Assembly: GCA_937915865.1 (NCBI GenBank)
Contig: CALGIG010000083.1
Span: forward strand, 24,135-88,134
DNA: 64,000 nucleotides
Direction: 5' to 3'
Source of the DNA: an uncultured Prolixibacteraceae bacterium
GTDB lineage: Bacteria; Bacteroidota; Bacteroidia; Bacteroidales; Prolixibacteraceae
Position numbers and translations under genes: made by a program. This document shows, piece by piece, positions 9,333 to 18,909 of the stretch. The stretch's first letter is position 1. Each line of letters opens with the position of its first letter. The notes beneath the pieces were generated by a model that had not been told where the DNA came from, searched no databases, and saw nothing but the letters and a program-made list of their open reading frames with translations.

Positions 9333-9447
9333 TAAAAATATGGCATAGAGCCGTAAATCTGAAAATTTAAAATAGTTGTTTGTTGTGGGTTACCTTTTGT
9401 CTGTTTTTAGGATTAAAACATATAGATAGAACAATTGGGAGGGATGT

Positions 9448-9669
9448 ATGACGAGGGTAGAATTGAATTATTTAGGATTAATTTTTGATTGTCCGGTTGG
9501 CTGTGAATTACCAAATTGTAGTTTTAGCCATATTCGCAAGTTTAAAATTGAGGAACGGTTAACATTTTACGAAAACTTGTCGGGGAAAGAAAGAAGCGCT
9601 TTGGTTGAAAAACATCATAAATGTATTACCCGCAGAGAAAAAAAGACCCTTTTTCACGAATCGCAATAA
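9448..9669 (+). CDS. Small Cys/His-rich protein of unknown function
   Basis: 73 aa, preceded by GGGAGGG at 9437-9443, a usable ribosome-binding site, and followed by its own terminator. Cysteines and histidines cluster at both ends: C15, C19, C24 and H28, then H56, H57 and C59, followed by a basic stretch. This suggests a small metal-binding, possibly zinc-binding, protein. The layout Cys-x3-Cys-x4-Cys ... ERL ... His-x2-Cys-x3-RE resembles short uncharacterised Bacteroidota proteins I recall, but I cannot name a family. It stands alone, divergent from ffh and upstream of the alcohol dehydrogenase. Confidence 0.7.
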   Translation: MTRVELNYLGLIFDCPVGCELPNCSFSHIRKFKIEERLTFYENLSGKERSALVEKHHKCITRREKKTLFHESQ

Positions 9670-9684
9670 TGTAGATTAATGGGA

Positions 9685-9707
9685 GGGAGCCGGGAGGCTC
9701 CCTTTTT
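9685..9707 (+). terminator. Intrinsic terminator after the small Cys/His protein
   Basis: GGGAGCC (9685-9691), loop GGGA, then GGCTCCC (9696-9702) followed by TTTTT. A classic Rho-independent terminator for the small gene ending at 9669. Confidence 0.9.
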
Positions 9708-9914
9708 AGTTACTAATAAATATTCACTTCAATATACAATATTGAAGTGTCTTCTAAATATCTAATATTCAACTATGAATAGTCTGAATATTAAAATTTA
9801 ATAATTACATCTGTTGTTTGATCATTTTTGAATTGCTAATAATTCTTAACAGAAAAACTTAGTATTCAAACAAATGTTTTTTTTGCAGTTTAATTACAAC
9901 TTAAATCATTTACC

Positions 9915-11069
9915 ATGTATAATTTCGAGTATCAAAACCCTGTAAAAGTTATTTTTGGGAAAGGTGAAATAGCAAAAGTAGGATTAAATATTCCTAAAGG
10001 TTCCAAAGTGCTTCTTACTTATGGCGGTGGAAGTATCTTTAAAAATGGTGTTTACGATCAGGTTATGGCATCAGTTAAAGGTTTTGAAGTTATAGAGTTT
10101 GGGGGTATTGAGCCCAATCCGCACTTTGAAACGTTGATGAAAGCTGTTGAAATTGTAAAAAAGGAGAAAATTACTTTTTTGCTTTCGGTTGGTGGCGGAT
10201 CGGTTATTGATGGAACCAAATTTATAGCTGCCGCTGCACGTTTCGAAGGGAACGATCCATGGGATATTCTTGCCAAACGTGCATTTGTTAAGGATGCTGT
10301 ACCTCACGGAACTGTTTTGACTTTGCCGGCTACCGGTTCTGAAATGAATTCGGGAGCAGTAATAACTAAAGCTGAATCGAAAGAAAAACTGGCTTTTATG
10401 TCACCTAAAGTGATGCCATTATTTTCTGTTCTCGATCCTGAAACAATTTATTCGTTGCCTGATAAACAAATTGCCAATGGTATTGCTGATGCTTTTGTTC
10501 ACGTGATTGAACAGTACTTAACTTTCGCGGCAAATTCGCCACTTCAGGACCGCTTTTCAGAAGGTATTTTATTGACGCTTATTGAGGAGGGACCTAAAGT
10601 GATGGCAAATAAAAACGATTACAATGCAGCTGCAAACTTTATGTGGAGTGCTACATTGGCTTTAAATGGATTGATTGGCGCAGGGGTTCCGCAAGACTGG
10701 GCTACCCACATGATTGGGCATGAACTCACTGCCTATCACGGCATAGATCATGGTCGTACATTAGCTATAGTGTTACCAGGAGTAATGCAGGTAATGCGCG
10801 AGCAAAAGAAAGATAAAATTCTGCAATTCGGACAACGTGTTTGGGGAGTTGTTGATGGAACTGATGATGAAAAGATTGATAAAACCATCAAAAAAACAAT
10901 TAACTTCTTCGAATCGCTGGGCATTCCAACCCGTTTGTCAGCGTATTCCGTCACGAAAGAAACAATAACTACTATTACAGACCGATTCAGGCAACGAGGT
11001 TATAAATTGGGCGAAAACGGCAATATTGGCCCTGATGAGATCAAGCTAATTCTTGAGGATCGGATTTAA
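9915..11069 (+). CDS. Iron-containing alcohol dehydrogenase (YqhD/butanol dehydrogenase type)
   Basis: 384 aa, a group III iron-dependent alcohol dehydrogenase. It has the nucleotide-binding stretch SVGGGSVIDGTKF, and metal ligands fit D192 and H196 (NGIADAFVHVIEQ) plus the two histidines in IGHELTAYHGIDHGR. Family knowledge: YqhD and Bdh enzymes use NADPH to reduce toxic or fermentative aldehydes. Overall similarity and length favour this branch over FucO or EutG. It is monocistronic, preceded by 245 bp without genes and closed by a terminator. The physiological substrate cannot be read from the sequence. Confidence 0.9.
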   Translation: MYNFEYQNPVKVIFGKGEIAKVGLNIPKGSKVLLTYGGGSIFKNGVYDQVMASVKGFEVIEFGGIEPNPHFETLMKAVEIVKKEKITFLLSVGGGSVIDGTKFIAAAARFEGNDPWDILAKRAFVKDAVPHGTVLTLPATGSEMNSGAVITKAESKEKLAFMSPKVMPLFSVLDPETIYSLPDKQIANGIADAFVHVIEQYLTFAANSPLQDRFSEGILLTLIEEGPKVMANKNDYNAAANFMWSATLALNGLIGAGVPQDWATHMIGHELTAYHGIDHGRTLAIVLPGVMQVMREQKKDKILQFGQRVWGVVDGTDDEKIDKTIKKTINFFESLGIPTRLSAYSVTKETITTITDRFRQRGYKLGENGNIGPDEIKLILEDRI

Positions 11070-11088
11070 ACTCAAGATGCTATAAACT

Positions 11089-11122
11089 AAAAAAGGCTCC
11101 TGATTTGGAAGCCTTTTTTTTG
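11089..11122. terminator. Terminator between convergent alcohol dehydrogenase and the nuo-linked gene
   Basis: AAAAAGGCT ... AGCCTTTTT forms a 9-bp stem with a CC/GG extension and a long T run to 11121. It serves the plus-strand gene, and its A-run makes it usable from the other side too. Confidence 0.85.
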
Positions 11123-11143
11123 TTTATAGCATTACTGATTATT

Positions 11144-11467
11144 TTATCTTTTATAATTCCAGTAATTAACTTCTTCGGCAGTTTCACTTTCCGATTCCTG
11201 AAGCCAGTATGCTGGTGTAACTTTCTTCCCTGAAGGAGATTTCAGTCTTCTTTTGTAAACATCAACAACCGGGTTGAAAAGAATATCGGTTACACCAATT
11301 TTGAACGTTCCGGTTTCGCCTTCGGCAACAACCTTAACGTCGTAACCATTCAATGTGAGCAGTTTTTTCAGAAATTCAGTACGCTCGGGCGAAACACCTT
11401 TCTCAACAACCGAACAGCGAACTCCCTCAATTTCTTCAACGATATGTTTTCCTTTATTTAAAGCCAT
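11144..11467 (-). CDS. Conserved hypothetical protein at the end of the nuo operon
   Basis: 107 aa, soluble, with no signal peptide or membrane segment. The N-terminal half (IVEEIEGVRCSVVEKGVSPE, then FLKKLLTLNGYDV) looks like a small alpha/beta domain. The middle reads GTFKIGVTDILFNPVVDVYK, and the C-terminus is acidic. I do not recognise a family. It starts 13 bp after the nuoN stop on the same strand, so it is probably cotranscribed with complex I. That alone does not show a role in the complex. Confidence 0.75.
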   Translation of the reverse strand: MALNKGKHIVEEIEGVRCSVVEKGVSPERTEFLKKLLTLNGYDVKVVAEGETGTFKIGVTDILFNPVVDVYKRRLKSPSGKKVTPAYWLQESESETAEEVNYWNYKR

Positions 11468-11480
11468 TTTACTGATCTTT

Positions 11481-12908
11481 TTAGTTTAAAAACAATTGGC
11501 TGATGCTGCGGATATACTCGAAAATACCGCTGGCAAAACCAACAAAAAATACGCCGACAGCACAAACAACCAATGCAATTCGCATAGCCATACTGCTACG
11601 GAACGTTGGAATTGGCTGATCGTTCTGATCGATAAACATGGCTTTCACTACTTTCAAATAGTAGTAAAGTGAAATCGTAGCATTTAAAACAGCAATCAAA
11701 ACCAGAATATAATATCCGGCTCCAGCAGCCGAAGTAAACAAGAAAAATTTACCAAAAAAACCTGCAACAGGCGGAATTCCGGCTAATGAGAACAATGATA
11801 ATGTCATCACCAGACTAAGATTCGGATTTGTTTTATACAAACCATTGTATCCTGAAATGGTTTCGACACCAGAAGCATCGTAAATGGCCGAAACAACACC
11901 GAAAGCGCCAAGGTTAGTGAACACATATACGAGCACAAAATAAACAACAGCAGTCATTCCCAGATCTCCGGCACCCAAAATACCAAGTAAGATAAAACCT
12001 GCCTGGGCAATCGAAGAGAATGCAAGGAACCGTTTAATGTTATTTTGGCGAAGTGCAAACAAGTTAGCCAATGTCATAGTTGCCACCGCAATCGTGTAGA
12101 TAAGCGGTTGCCACAGGGCAACAATACTCTTGAAAACGGTGAAGAGCACAATCGTAAAAATGAACGCGGCAGCGCCTTTCGAAACAACCGAAAGGTATGA
12201 AGTTACATTGATTGGCGCTCCTTCGTAAACATCGGCGGTCCAGAAGTGGAATGGCACCAACGAAATTTTGAAACCCATACCAGCTACAAAGAAAATAAAT
12301 CCAAGTGCAATCAGCGGAGTTGGAGCGATTTTAGCAGCAACATCAGCAAAATAGATTGATCCTGTTGCCCCGTAAATCATCGAAAGTCCAAATAACAAAA
12401 TTCCTGAAGACAGCGCCGATGAAAGAATCAATTTGATACCAGCTTCAGCCGACTGACTTTTGTATTTATCGAATGCTGCCAATCCAGCAATAGGGATAGT
12501 TGCCGTTTCGAGTCCGAGATAGAATGTAAGAAAGTCTCCTGCAGAAACCATGAAGTTCATTCCAATCAGAGTCGAGATAGTCAGAATAAAGTATTCGCTG
12601 ATCTTATCCAGATTTTCAGGTTTCTTCAGCCAACTTTCGGCCTGAAAGAAAACAATCAATACTGCAAGATTTAATACGTTCTTCATGAACATAGTCAGCT
12701 GAGTCGATTGATATGCCCCTCCAAACAATGTTCCTTCCTGCCCAGGAATAAAACCTACTGCAGTAACCAGCACAAATAGTCCAAGTGAAAATGGAATAAT
12801 GCTGCCTTTCTTCTCATCAGAGGTCGCAATTTCAGCAATCAGGATTACTACTGCTGCAATGATCAGCAATAACTCCTGTCGCATAATTATAAATTGTCCG
12901 AAATCCAT
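11481..12908 (-). CDS. nuoN: NADH-quinone oxidoreductase subunit N
   Basis: 475 aa antiporter-like membrane subunit of complex I, with about 14 predicted hydrophobic helices. It pumps protons in the membrane arm. Visible family marks are FYLGLETATIPIAGLAAF (the conserved Glu of TM5), SLVPFHFWTADVYEGAP and FSSIAQAGFIL. Last of eleven nuo genes, it is separated from nuoM by a 125-bp spacer with C-rich hairpins. Confidence 0.95.
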   Translation of the reverse strand: MDFGQFIIMRQELLLIIAAVVILIAEIATSDEKKGSIIPFSLGLFVLVTAVGFIPGQEGTLFGGAYQSTQLTMFMKNVLNLAVLIVFFQAESWLKKPENLDKISEYFILTISTLIGMNFMVSAGDFLTFYLGLETATIPIAGLAAFDKYKSQSAEAGIKLILSSALSSGILLFGLSMIYGATGSIYFADVAAKIAPTPLIALGFIFFVAGMGFKISLVPFHFWTADVYEGAPINVTSYLSVVSKGAAAFIFTIVLFTVFKSIVALWQPLIYTIAVATMTLANLFALRQNNIKRFLAFSSIAQAGFILLGILGAGDLGMTAVVYFVLVYVFTNLGAFGVVSAIYDASGVETISGYNGLYKTNPNLSLVMTLSLFSLAGIPPVAGFFGKFFLFTSAAGAGYYILVLIAVLNATISLYYYLKVVKAMFIDQNDQPIPTFRSSMAMRIALVVCAVGVFFVGFASGIFEYIRSISQLFLN

Positions 12909-12922
12909 ATTTTTTATTTTTA

Positions 12923-13034
12923 GAAGCCTCCCCCTAACCCCCTCCGAAGGAGGGGAACCGGAGATCGCTCTGATTTTATTTTGTTTTATTTTGCCTTTTC
13001 ATATTAGTCCCCCTTTGGGGGATTTAAGGGGCTT
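12923..13034. repeat. C-rich hairpin repeat between nuoM and nuoN
   Basis: Two strong stems lie in the spacer: CCCCTCC-GAA-GGAGGGG (12939-12955) and CCCCC-TTT-GGGGG (13009-13021). The outer flanks (AAGCC ... CCTAA and TTAAGGGGCTT) are also roughly complementary. This type of intergenic C-rich palindrome is common in Bacteroidota genomes. A related one lies at 29077-29129. Confidence 0.7.
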
Positions 13035-14539
13035 TAAAATGGAATTACAGCAGCCAGTTTGTCAACAATAGGTTTCAAACTACCCGATATTACCTCCGAT
13101 AACCAAAGTGGAGCAATACCAACCGCAGCTACCGAAACAAGAAGAGTGACAGTACTTAATTTCTCGTACCACTTCGCATCTTCAAGGTGTTCGTGATGCG
13201 GGTCCTTAATCGGACCAAGCAACATCATACCAACAACGCGAAGAATATATACAGCTGTAATTACAATAGAAGAACAGGCAATAACCGTTACTACGCGATG
13301 AAACATATCCTGATGTTGGAATGCACCTACAAAAACAGTCATCTCAGCTACAAATCCGCTCAATCCCGGAAGACCCAGTGAAGCAAAACCTGCAATCATA
13401 TATACTACCGCGAGGAATGGAATCACTTTCATCAAACCACCCATCTCGGTAACATTACGTGTGTGTGTACGTCCGTAAATCATACCAATCAAGGCGAAGA
13501 AAAGGGCTGTCATCAAACCGTGTGAAATCATCTGAAGAATAGCACCGTCCATAGCAGTCTGGTTCATCATCAGGAGGGCAAAAATTACAAGCCCGCAGTG
13601 ACTTACCGAAGAGTAAGCATTAATGAACTTGAGGTCTTTCTGCCATATTGCGCCAAAAGCGCCATAAACAACGCTGATCGAAGTCAGAATAATAAATATC
13701 CATGCCATCGAATTTGCTGCCTGGGGCATTAGGAACATCGCTACGCGGAAACACCCGTAACCTCCAAGTTTCATCAAAACACCAGCATGTAACATTGACA
13801 CAGCAGTTGGCGCCGAAGCGTGACCATCGGGCGACCAAGTGTGGAACGGGAACAAAGCACCAAGGATTCCAAATCCCACAAAAGCAAATGGGAAAAAGAA
13901 CATTTGTGTTTTCTCCGGTATAATGATTTTCGAAATTTCGATGATATTAAACGTAAGTGGGCCACCGTTAGGAGCTGAGTTGTAGTAAAGGCCAAAAATA
14001 CCAACCATAATCAAAGCCGAACCGGCCATCAACATCAATGTCAGTTTCATTGCAGATTTTTCTTTCGGTCCACTACCCCAGATACCGATTAACGGATACA
14101 TAGGGATTAGCGCTAACTCATAGAAAAGGAACATGGTGAACAAATCAAGCGAAATGAAGAAACCATAAACAGCAGTTGCCAGTAATATGAGCAAAACAAA
14201 GAATTCGCGCGACAAGTAGGCCATTTCCCACGAAGCAAAGATTCCGGCAAAAGTTACAATTGCAGTAAGGCAAATCATCGCTACAGCAATGCCGTCAACT
14301 CCGATACTATAATGAATGTTTAAGCTCTTAAACCAGGTATAATCGGCTGTAAACAGCATTTCGTGCATATTACCGGTTTGTCTGGCACCAAGGTACATGA
14401 ACAACAGCACCGCTGCAACAACGAGCTGAATTCCCATACCAACCGCCGACACCACTCTCGCACCCTTCAGGTCCTTCGTAAAAAGGATGCTTATGATGGT
14501 CAGAATCGGTATTACTACTAATAAAGTAAGAATATTCAT
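13034..14539 (-). CDS. nuoM: NADH-quinone oxidoreductase subunit M
   Basis: 501 aa antiporter-like proton-pumping subunit with about 14 helices. Typical segments are FYELALIPMYPLIGIWG with the conserved TM5 glutamate, FPFHTWSPDGHASAPTAVS, SSVSHCGLVIF and GLPGLSGFVAEM. It lies 17 bp after nuoL in the operon, and its end runs into the C-rich hairpin spacer before nuoN. Confidence 0.96.
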   Translation of the reverse strand: MNILTLLVVIPILTIISILFTKDLKGARVVSAVGMGIQLVVAAVLLFMYLGARQTGNMHEMLFTADYTWFKSLNIHYSIGVDGIAVAMICLTAIVTFAGIFASWEMAYLSREFFVLLILLATAVYGFFISLDLFTMFLFYELALIPMYPLIGIWGSGPKEKSAMKLTLMLMAGSALIMVGIFGLYYNSAPNGGPLTFNIIEISKIIIPEKTQMFFFPFAFVGFGILGALFPFHTWSPDGHASAPTAVSMLHAGVLMKLGGYGCFRVAMFLMPQAANSMAWIFIILTSISVVYGAFGAIWQKDLKFINAYSSVSHCGLVIFALLMMNQTAMDGAILQMISHGLMTALFFALIGMIYGRTHTRNVTEMGGLMKVIPFLAVVYMIAGFASLGLPGLSGFVAEMTVFVGAFQHQDMFHRVVTVIACSSIVITAVYILRVVGMMLLGPIKDPHHEHLEDAKWYEKLSTVTLLVSVAAVGIAPLWLSEVISGSLKPIVDKLAAVIPF

Positions 14540-14556
14540 TTGTCTAAGTTTTTATT

Positions 14557-16473
14557 CTACATTAGGTAATAAATCATAAACAACGCAAGAGCCAACGCCC
14601 CGGCAACAAAAGCAAAAGCATAGTGTTGCAATTGCCCCGACTGCATTCCTTTAATCTTGTACGACGCTTTTTCGGTTACCAAACCAATACCAACCATAAA
14701 TCCATCCACAATATGACGGTCGAACCACGCAATCGGGCGAGAGATGTAGTTGAAAATGATTTTGCGGGTGACAAACAAATAAATTTCGTCGAAATAGAAT
14801 TTGTTGTACGTTGCGGTATATAATATACCCCAGCTCTTGGCAAGCTTAGCGGGAATATCGCTTTCTTTCTTGTACAGAACCCAAGCCACTGCAATTCCAA
14901 GGAAGCCAATTAATATTGACGGAATTGCAACCATATAATTCATTTCTGATTCGAATCCAATTTTATCAGAAGTTACCAGTTCGGTAAATGGAAGATAGCC
15001 AGAAAAAATTGAAGCAAAAGCAAGGAACATCAAAGGAATTGTCATTACCAGCGGACTTTCATGTGGCGTATGATGATAATGTCTGTCTTTTCCCCAGAAA
15101 ACACTGAAGTACAAACGGAACATATAGAACGCGGTTAAACCGGCAACGATAAACTCAACAGCAAACAAAAGTTTGTTGTGATGCAAAGCGGCCACCAAAA
15201 TTTCGTCTTTACTGAAAAATCCCGAAAGAAATGGAACTCCGGCTATGGTTAAACATGCAATTAGGAATGTGGCGTGTGTAATTGGCATATACTTGCGTAA
15301 ACCACCCATGTCGTACATGTAATTTGAATGAACAGCATGAATAATAGAACCAGCGCCAAGGAACAATAACGCTTTAAACATAGCGTGAGTAAACAGGTGG
15401 AACATGGAAGCCATGTAACCCAAACCTTCTTCACCACCGTAACCCGAAACGCCAAGAGCCAGCATCATGTACCCCAACTGTGATAAGGTTGAGAATGCAA
15501 GCACACGTTTAATATCGTATTGAGTAATTGCAATAATTGCTGCAAAAAGTGAAGTAAAACCGCCAACATAGCCAACTATCTCCTGAGCTGCCGGAGCCTG
15601 AAAGTGAATAACCGGGAACATACGTGCTACCAGGTAAACACCGGCCACAACCATGGTTGCAGCATGGATCAACGCGGATACCGGAGTTGGACCTTCCATT
15701 GCGTCGGGCAACCATATATGCAACGGGAACATGGCCGATTTACCGGCACCACCAATAAAGATGAGAGTCATAGCCCAAGTCAGGGCTGAAACACCCATAA
15801 AACTTAAAGAAGCAGCATTCCCAAAGATTGTTGTTCCGGGTTGAGTCAATTGGCCAAAATCAAATGTTTTGGTTACATACGATAATATTAAAATACCGAC
15901 TAAAAAACCAAGGTCGGCAAAACGCGTTACAATAAACGCCTTTTTCGATGCGGCAACAGCCGAAGGTTTCTGGTAGTAGAAACCAATCAGCAGGAATGAG
16001 CTGACACCCACCAATTCCCAGAAAATATACATTTGGAAAATATTGGTTGCAATAACCAAACCTAACATCGAAAAAGTAAACAGCGACAAAAAGGCAAAGA
16101 ATCTTTGAAAACCTTTTTCGCCATGCATATAACCAATGCTGTACAAATGGACCATAAACGAAATGGTAGTTACAACAACCAGCATCATAACAGATATTGG
16201 ATCGAGTAAAACACCCATTTTAATGATTAAAGTCTCGGTAAACCGCAACCATGTCATTTCGAAAGGTATGATCGTTTGAAATCCTTCGGCATGATGTCCG
16301 CCAAAGAAATAACTTCCGGCAGTAATTATCGAGAGCAACCATGCAGTTCCCATTCCAACTGTTCCAATTAAGCCCGAAACAATTGGCTTCCATTTCATCC
16401 CAAGTAATCCGGTAACCAAAAATATTACCAGCGGTATTATTGGAATTAATATTGTATAGTTATATCCAGTCAT
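14557..16473 (-). CDS. nuoL: NADH-quinone oxidoreductase subunit L
   Basis: 638 aa, the most distal proton-pumping subunit. It has the antiporter core (FWELVGVSSFLLIGFYYQ, then FPLHIWLPDAMEGPTPVSA) and the C-terminal extension that in known structures forms the lateral helix along the membrane arm. Length and order fit the family. It starts 11 bp after the nuoK stop. Confidence 0.96.
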   Translation of the reverse strand: MTGYNYTILIPIIPLVIFLVTGLLGMKWKPIVSGLIGTVGMGTAWLLSIITAGSYFFGGHHAEGFQTIIPFEMTWLRFTETLIIKMGVLLDPISVMMLVVVTTISFMVHLYSIGYMHGEKGFQRFFAFLSLFTFSMLGLVIATNIFQMYIFWELVGVSSFLLIGFYYQKPSAVAASKKAFIVTRFADLGFLVGILILSYVTKTFDFGQLTQPGTTIFGNAASLSFMGVSALTWAMTLIFIGGAGKSAMFPLHIWLPDAMEGPTPVSALIHAATMVVAGVYLVARMFPVIHFQAPAAQEIVGYVGGFTSLFAAIIAITQYDIKRVLAFSTLSQLGYMMLALGVSGYGGEEGLGYMASMFHLFTHAMFKALLFLGAGSIIHAVHSNYMYDMGGLRKYMPITHATFLIACLTIAGVPFLSGFFSKDEILVAALHHNKLLFAVEFIVAGLTAFYMFRLYFSVFWGKDRHYHHTPHESPLVMTIPLMFLAFASIFSGYLPFTELVTSDKIGFESEMNYMVAIPSILIGFLGIAVAWVLYKKESDIPAKLAKSWGILYTATYNKFYFDEIYLFVTRKIIFNYISRPIAWFDRHIVDGFMVGIGLVTEKASYKIKGMQSGQLQHYAFAFVAGALALALFMIYYLM

Positions 16474-16484
16474 TATTGTTCTGT

Positions 16485-16802
16485 TTAGAATTTCAACTCA
16501 TTTACATTTTCAACATCAATATTCTTCAGCTTGCGGTAAATGTTGATGATAAGGGCAATAGCAACCGAAGCTTCGGCAGCAGCAATACCAACGATGAACA
16601 GCGAAAAGAAGTGTCCCTGTAATTGATCAGGGTACAGATAACGGTTGAAAACCACAAAATTGATATTAACTGAATTCAGGATGAGCTCAACGGCCATCAA
16701 CATGGTAATCAGGTTACGACGAATAATGAAGCCGCAAACTCCGATAAAAAACATGATCGTACTTACGACCAAGAAATGTTCGATTGGAATTCCCTGAATC
16801 AT
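16485..16802 (-). CDS. nuoK: NADH-quinone oxidoreductase subunit K
   Basis: 105 aa with three transmembrane helices. Two buried glutamates are visible, in LMAVELILNSVN and in AAAEASVAIALI, matching the proton-path residues of NuoK. It overlaps nuoJ by 4 bp, indicating translational coupling. Confidence 0.95.
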   Translation of the reverse strand: MIQGIPIEHFLVVSTIMFFIGVCGFIIRRNLITMLMAVELILNSVNINFVVFNRYLYPDQLQGHFFSLFIVGIAAAEASVAIALIINIYRKLKNIDVENVNELKF

Positions 16803-17317
16803 ATCTCTGTGTTTTTATTTTTTTCCTTTTTAGCAATTACAATAGCAGCAATCATGGCGGCCAGTAATAAAATACTGATCAACTCGAACGGAAGCACATA
16901 ACCATTCTTTTCGGTACTCAACAATTGGGTACCTATTACAGTCATATCAACCGGCAATTCCTGAACAGAAGCTGGCTGGAACGAATTCGAGAAAATGGTT
17001 GCAAAAACCAAACCTGCACCAACCAGAGCTGCGCCCACACCCATGATGAGTTTAACCAAATCGGGGTGTTTAAAGCGATGAGTAATGTGGTGTGTCAGCA
17101 GGATACTGAAAATGATCAGAACAACAATACCTCCAGCATAAAGTGTAAGCTGAACGGCAGCCATGAACTGGTATTTCAGCATAAAATACAAACCGGCAGT
17201 TGAAAGCAGTACGCAAAGCAGATAAACAGCTGCACGCAGTATCCTTCTGGTTGTAATCGTTAATAACGAGCAAATCAGGATAATTCCTGAAAACAGGTAA
17301 AACATGAATACATTCAT
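16799..17317 (-). CDS. nuoJ: NADH-quinone oxidoreductase subunit J
   Basis: 172 aa with five hydrophobic helices and the conserved segment YAGGIVVLIIFSILLTHH (TM3 of NuoJ, with the pi-bulge region). Part of the membrane arm hinge. Its start overlaps the nuoI stop by one base and its end overlaps nuoK by 4 bp. Confidence 0.94.
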   Translation of the reverse strand: MNVFMFYLFSGIILICSLLTITTRRILRAAVYLLCVLLSTAGLYFMLKYQFMAAVQLTLYAGGIVVLIIFSILLTHHITHRFKHPDLVKLIMGVGAALVGAGLVFATIFSNSFQPASVQELPVDMTVIGTQLLSTEKNGYVLPFELISILLLAAMIAAIVIAKKEKNKNTEI

Positions 17318-17796
17318 TACTTAGCCTCCTTTCTTAATTTCGAACCGGGCTGGTTCAAAACTTTGGTGAGTTTATTGCGGTCGAAAACGGCGTGTTCGAA
17401 TTTCTGACCAAAAGCCAGTGCATCCGACGGACATGTTTTTACACACAAGCCGCAAAAAGTACACATCGAAAGATGATAGATGTGTTTGTCGATCACTCTT
17501 TCCATTTTACCTTCAGCATTTGGCACGCGGTCTGTGATAATTTCGATCGATCCATTCGGACAGTTCATTTCACAAATGCCGCAGCCCGTGCAAGCGTGTT
17601 GGTTGTTTTCATCGTGCGGCATGATCACTTCGCCTTTGAAGCGGTCGGTCATTTTCAGCGTCTTCCGGTTTTCAGGATACTGTTGTGTTACAATCGCACC
17701 TGGGCTGAAAAAGTATTTCCCGGTTATGCGCATTCCTGCCCACAACGTTGAAACGCCTTTAAACAGTTCGGATAAATATTTTGCTATACTATTCAT
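17317..17796 (-). CDS. nuoI: NADH-quinone oxidoreductase subunit I (2x[4Fe-4S])
   Basis: 159 aa ferredoxin-like subunit carrying the N6a and N6b clusters. Two CxxCxxCxxxCP motifs are seen: CTGCGICEMNCP and CTFCGLCVKTCP. It passes electrons toward NuoB. With no NuoE/F/G here, it is the likeliest entry point for electrons from a donor other than the NADH module (inference). It lies 12 bp after nuoH. Confidence 0.95.
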   Translation of the reverse strand: MNSIAKYLSELFKGVSTLWAGMRITGKYFFSPGAIVTQQYPENRKTLKMTDRFKGEVIMPHDENNQHACTGCGICEMNCPNGSIEIITDRVPNAEGKMERVIDKHIYHLSMCTFCGLCVKTCPSDALAFGQKFEHAVFDRNKLTKVLNQPGSKLRKEAK

Positions 17797-17808
17797 TGGA
17801 TTTTCGTA

Positions 17809-18909
17809 TTAAAAGTGCCATCCCATCAAAACGATGAAAGCGATCAGTATAATATTGAATAAACTGATTGGTAACAGGTATTTCCATTCGAGTGTAAGCA
17901 ACTGGTCGATCCTCAAACGTGGGAAAGTCCATTTGAACCACATGATTACCCAGATTACAAAGAATGTTTTACCGATAAACCAAATGATAGATGGAATGTA
18001 GTCCATGATCTGGTTAAAGCCTTCCCAGTTGCCAATATGAAGCGGCATCCAGCCTCCGAGGAAAACGGTAGCTGCGATAGCCGATACAATAAACATGTTC
18101 ATGTATTCAGCAAGGAAGAAGAAGGCGAATTTGATACCTGAATATTCAGTGTGGAAACCGGCGGTCAGCTCCGATTCAGCTTCAGCCAAGTCGAAAGGTC
18201 CGCGGTTGATTTCGGCGGTACTGGCAATCAGGAAAATGATGAACGAAATCACGGCTGGAATGTGGCCTTTGAAAATCCACCATCCGTTAGCCTGGCTTTC
18301 TACAATTCCTGAAAGCTGCATGGTTCCGGCGAAAACGATGATCGAAAGCAACGACAATCCAACAGAAAGTTCGTAACTCACAATCTGCGCACCACTGCGC
18401 ATCGCACCAATCAACGAATATTTACTGTTACTCGACCAGCCTGCGAGCAAAATACCCACAACGCTCAACGACGAAACAGCCATCACGTAAAAAACACCAA
18501 TATTGAAATCGATTGCCTGAAGTCCTTTGGCATAAGGTATTGCGGCCATCGCCAGGAACGAACAGATAATCACGATAAAAGGTGCAAGGTTGAAAAGGAA
18601 TGGATCCGATTTGCGAATCGGGATCAACTCTTTCAGCAAAAGTTTAATCAAGTCGGCAATGGTTTGAATGATACCCCATTTACCTACACGGTTTGGTCCT
18701 ACGCGGTTTTGCATGAAAGCACAAACCTTACGTTCGGCATAAACAAGGAATAAACCAAGTAAAGCATAAGCCAATAAAAAGACCAACCCGACGAGAACAA
18801 ACTCGGTAAATGTGACCCATCCCGGCGACATCAGGCCCGAGAGCCAAGTGTGTATCTGGCCGGTAAGTGTCGAAAAATCGTAAATGTTTGAAGTCATATT
18901 AGTGTTCAT
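17809..18909 (-). CDS. nuoH: NADH-quinone oxidoreductase subunit H
   Basis: 366 aa membrane subunit forming the quinone chamber with NuoB and NuoD. Marks include YAERKVCAFMQNRVGPNRVG, LKLLLKELIPIRKSDPFLF and AEAESELTAGFHTEYSG. Its ATG overlaps the nuoD stop codon by one base (TAATG), so translation is probably coupled. Confidence 0.96.
   Translation of the reverse strand: MNTNMTSNIYDFSTLTGQIHTWLSGLMSPGWVTFTEFVLVGLVFLLAYALLGLFLVYAERKVCAFMQNRVGPNRVGKWGIIQTIADLIKLLLKELIPIRKSDPFLFNLAPFIVIICSFLAMAAIPYAKGLQAIDFNIGVFYVMAVSSLSVVGILLAGWSSNSKYSLIGAMRSGAQIVSYELSVGLSLLSIIVFAGTMQLSGIVESQANGWWIFKGHIPAVISFIIFLIASTAEINRGPFDLAEAESELTAGFHTEYSGIKFAFFFLAEYMNMFIVSAIAATVFLGGWMPLHIGNWEGFNQIMDYIPSIIWFIGKTFFVIWVIMWFKWTFPRLRIDQLLTLEWKYLLPISLFNIILIAFIVLMGWHF

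Noticed and set aside
12923..13034. C-rich stretch in the nuo operon as a riboswitch or small RNA
   Set aside because: Simple C/G hairpins of the common Bacteroidota type explain it; no conserved RNA architecture seen.
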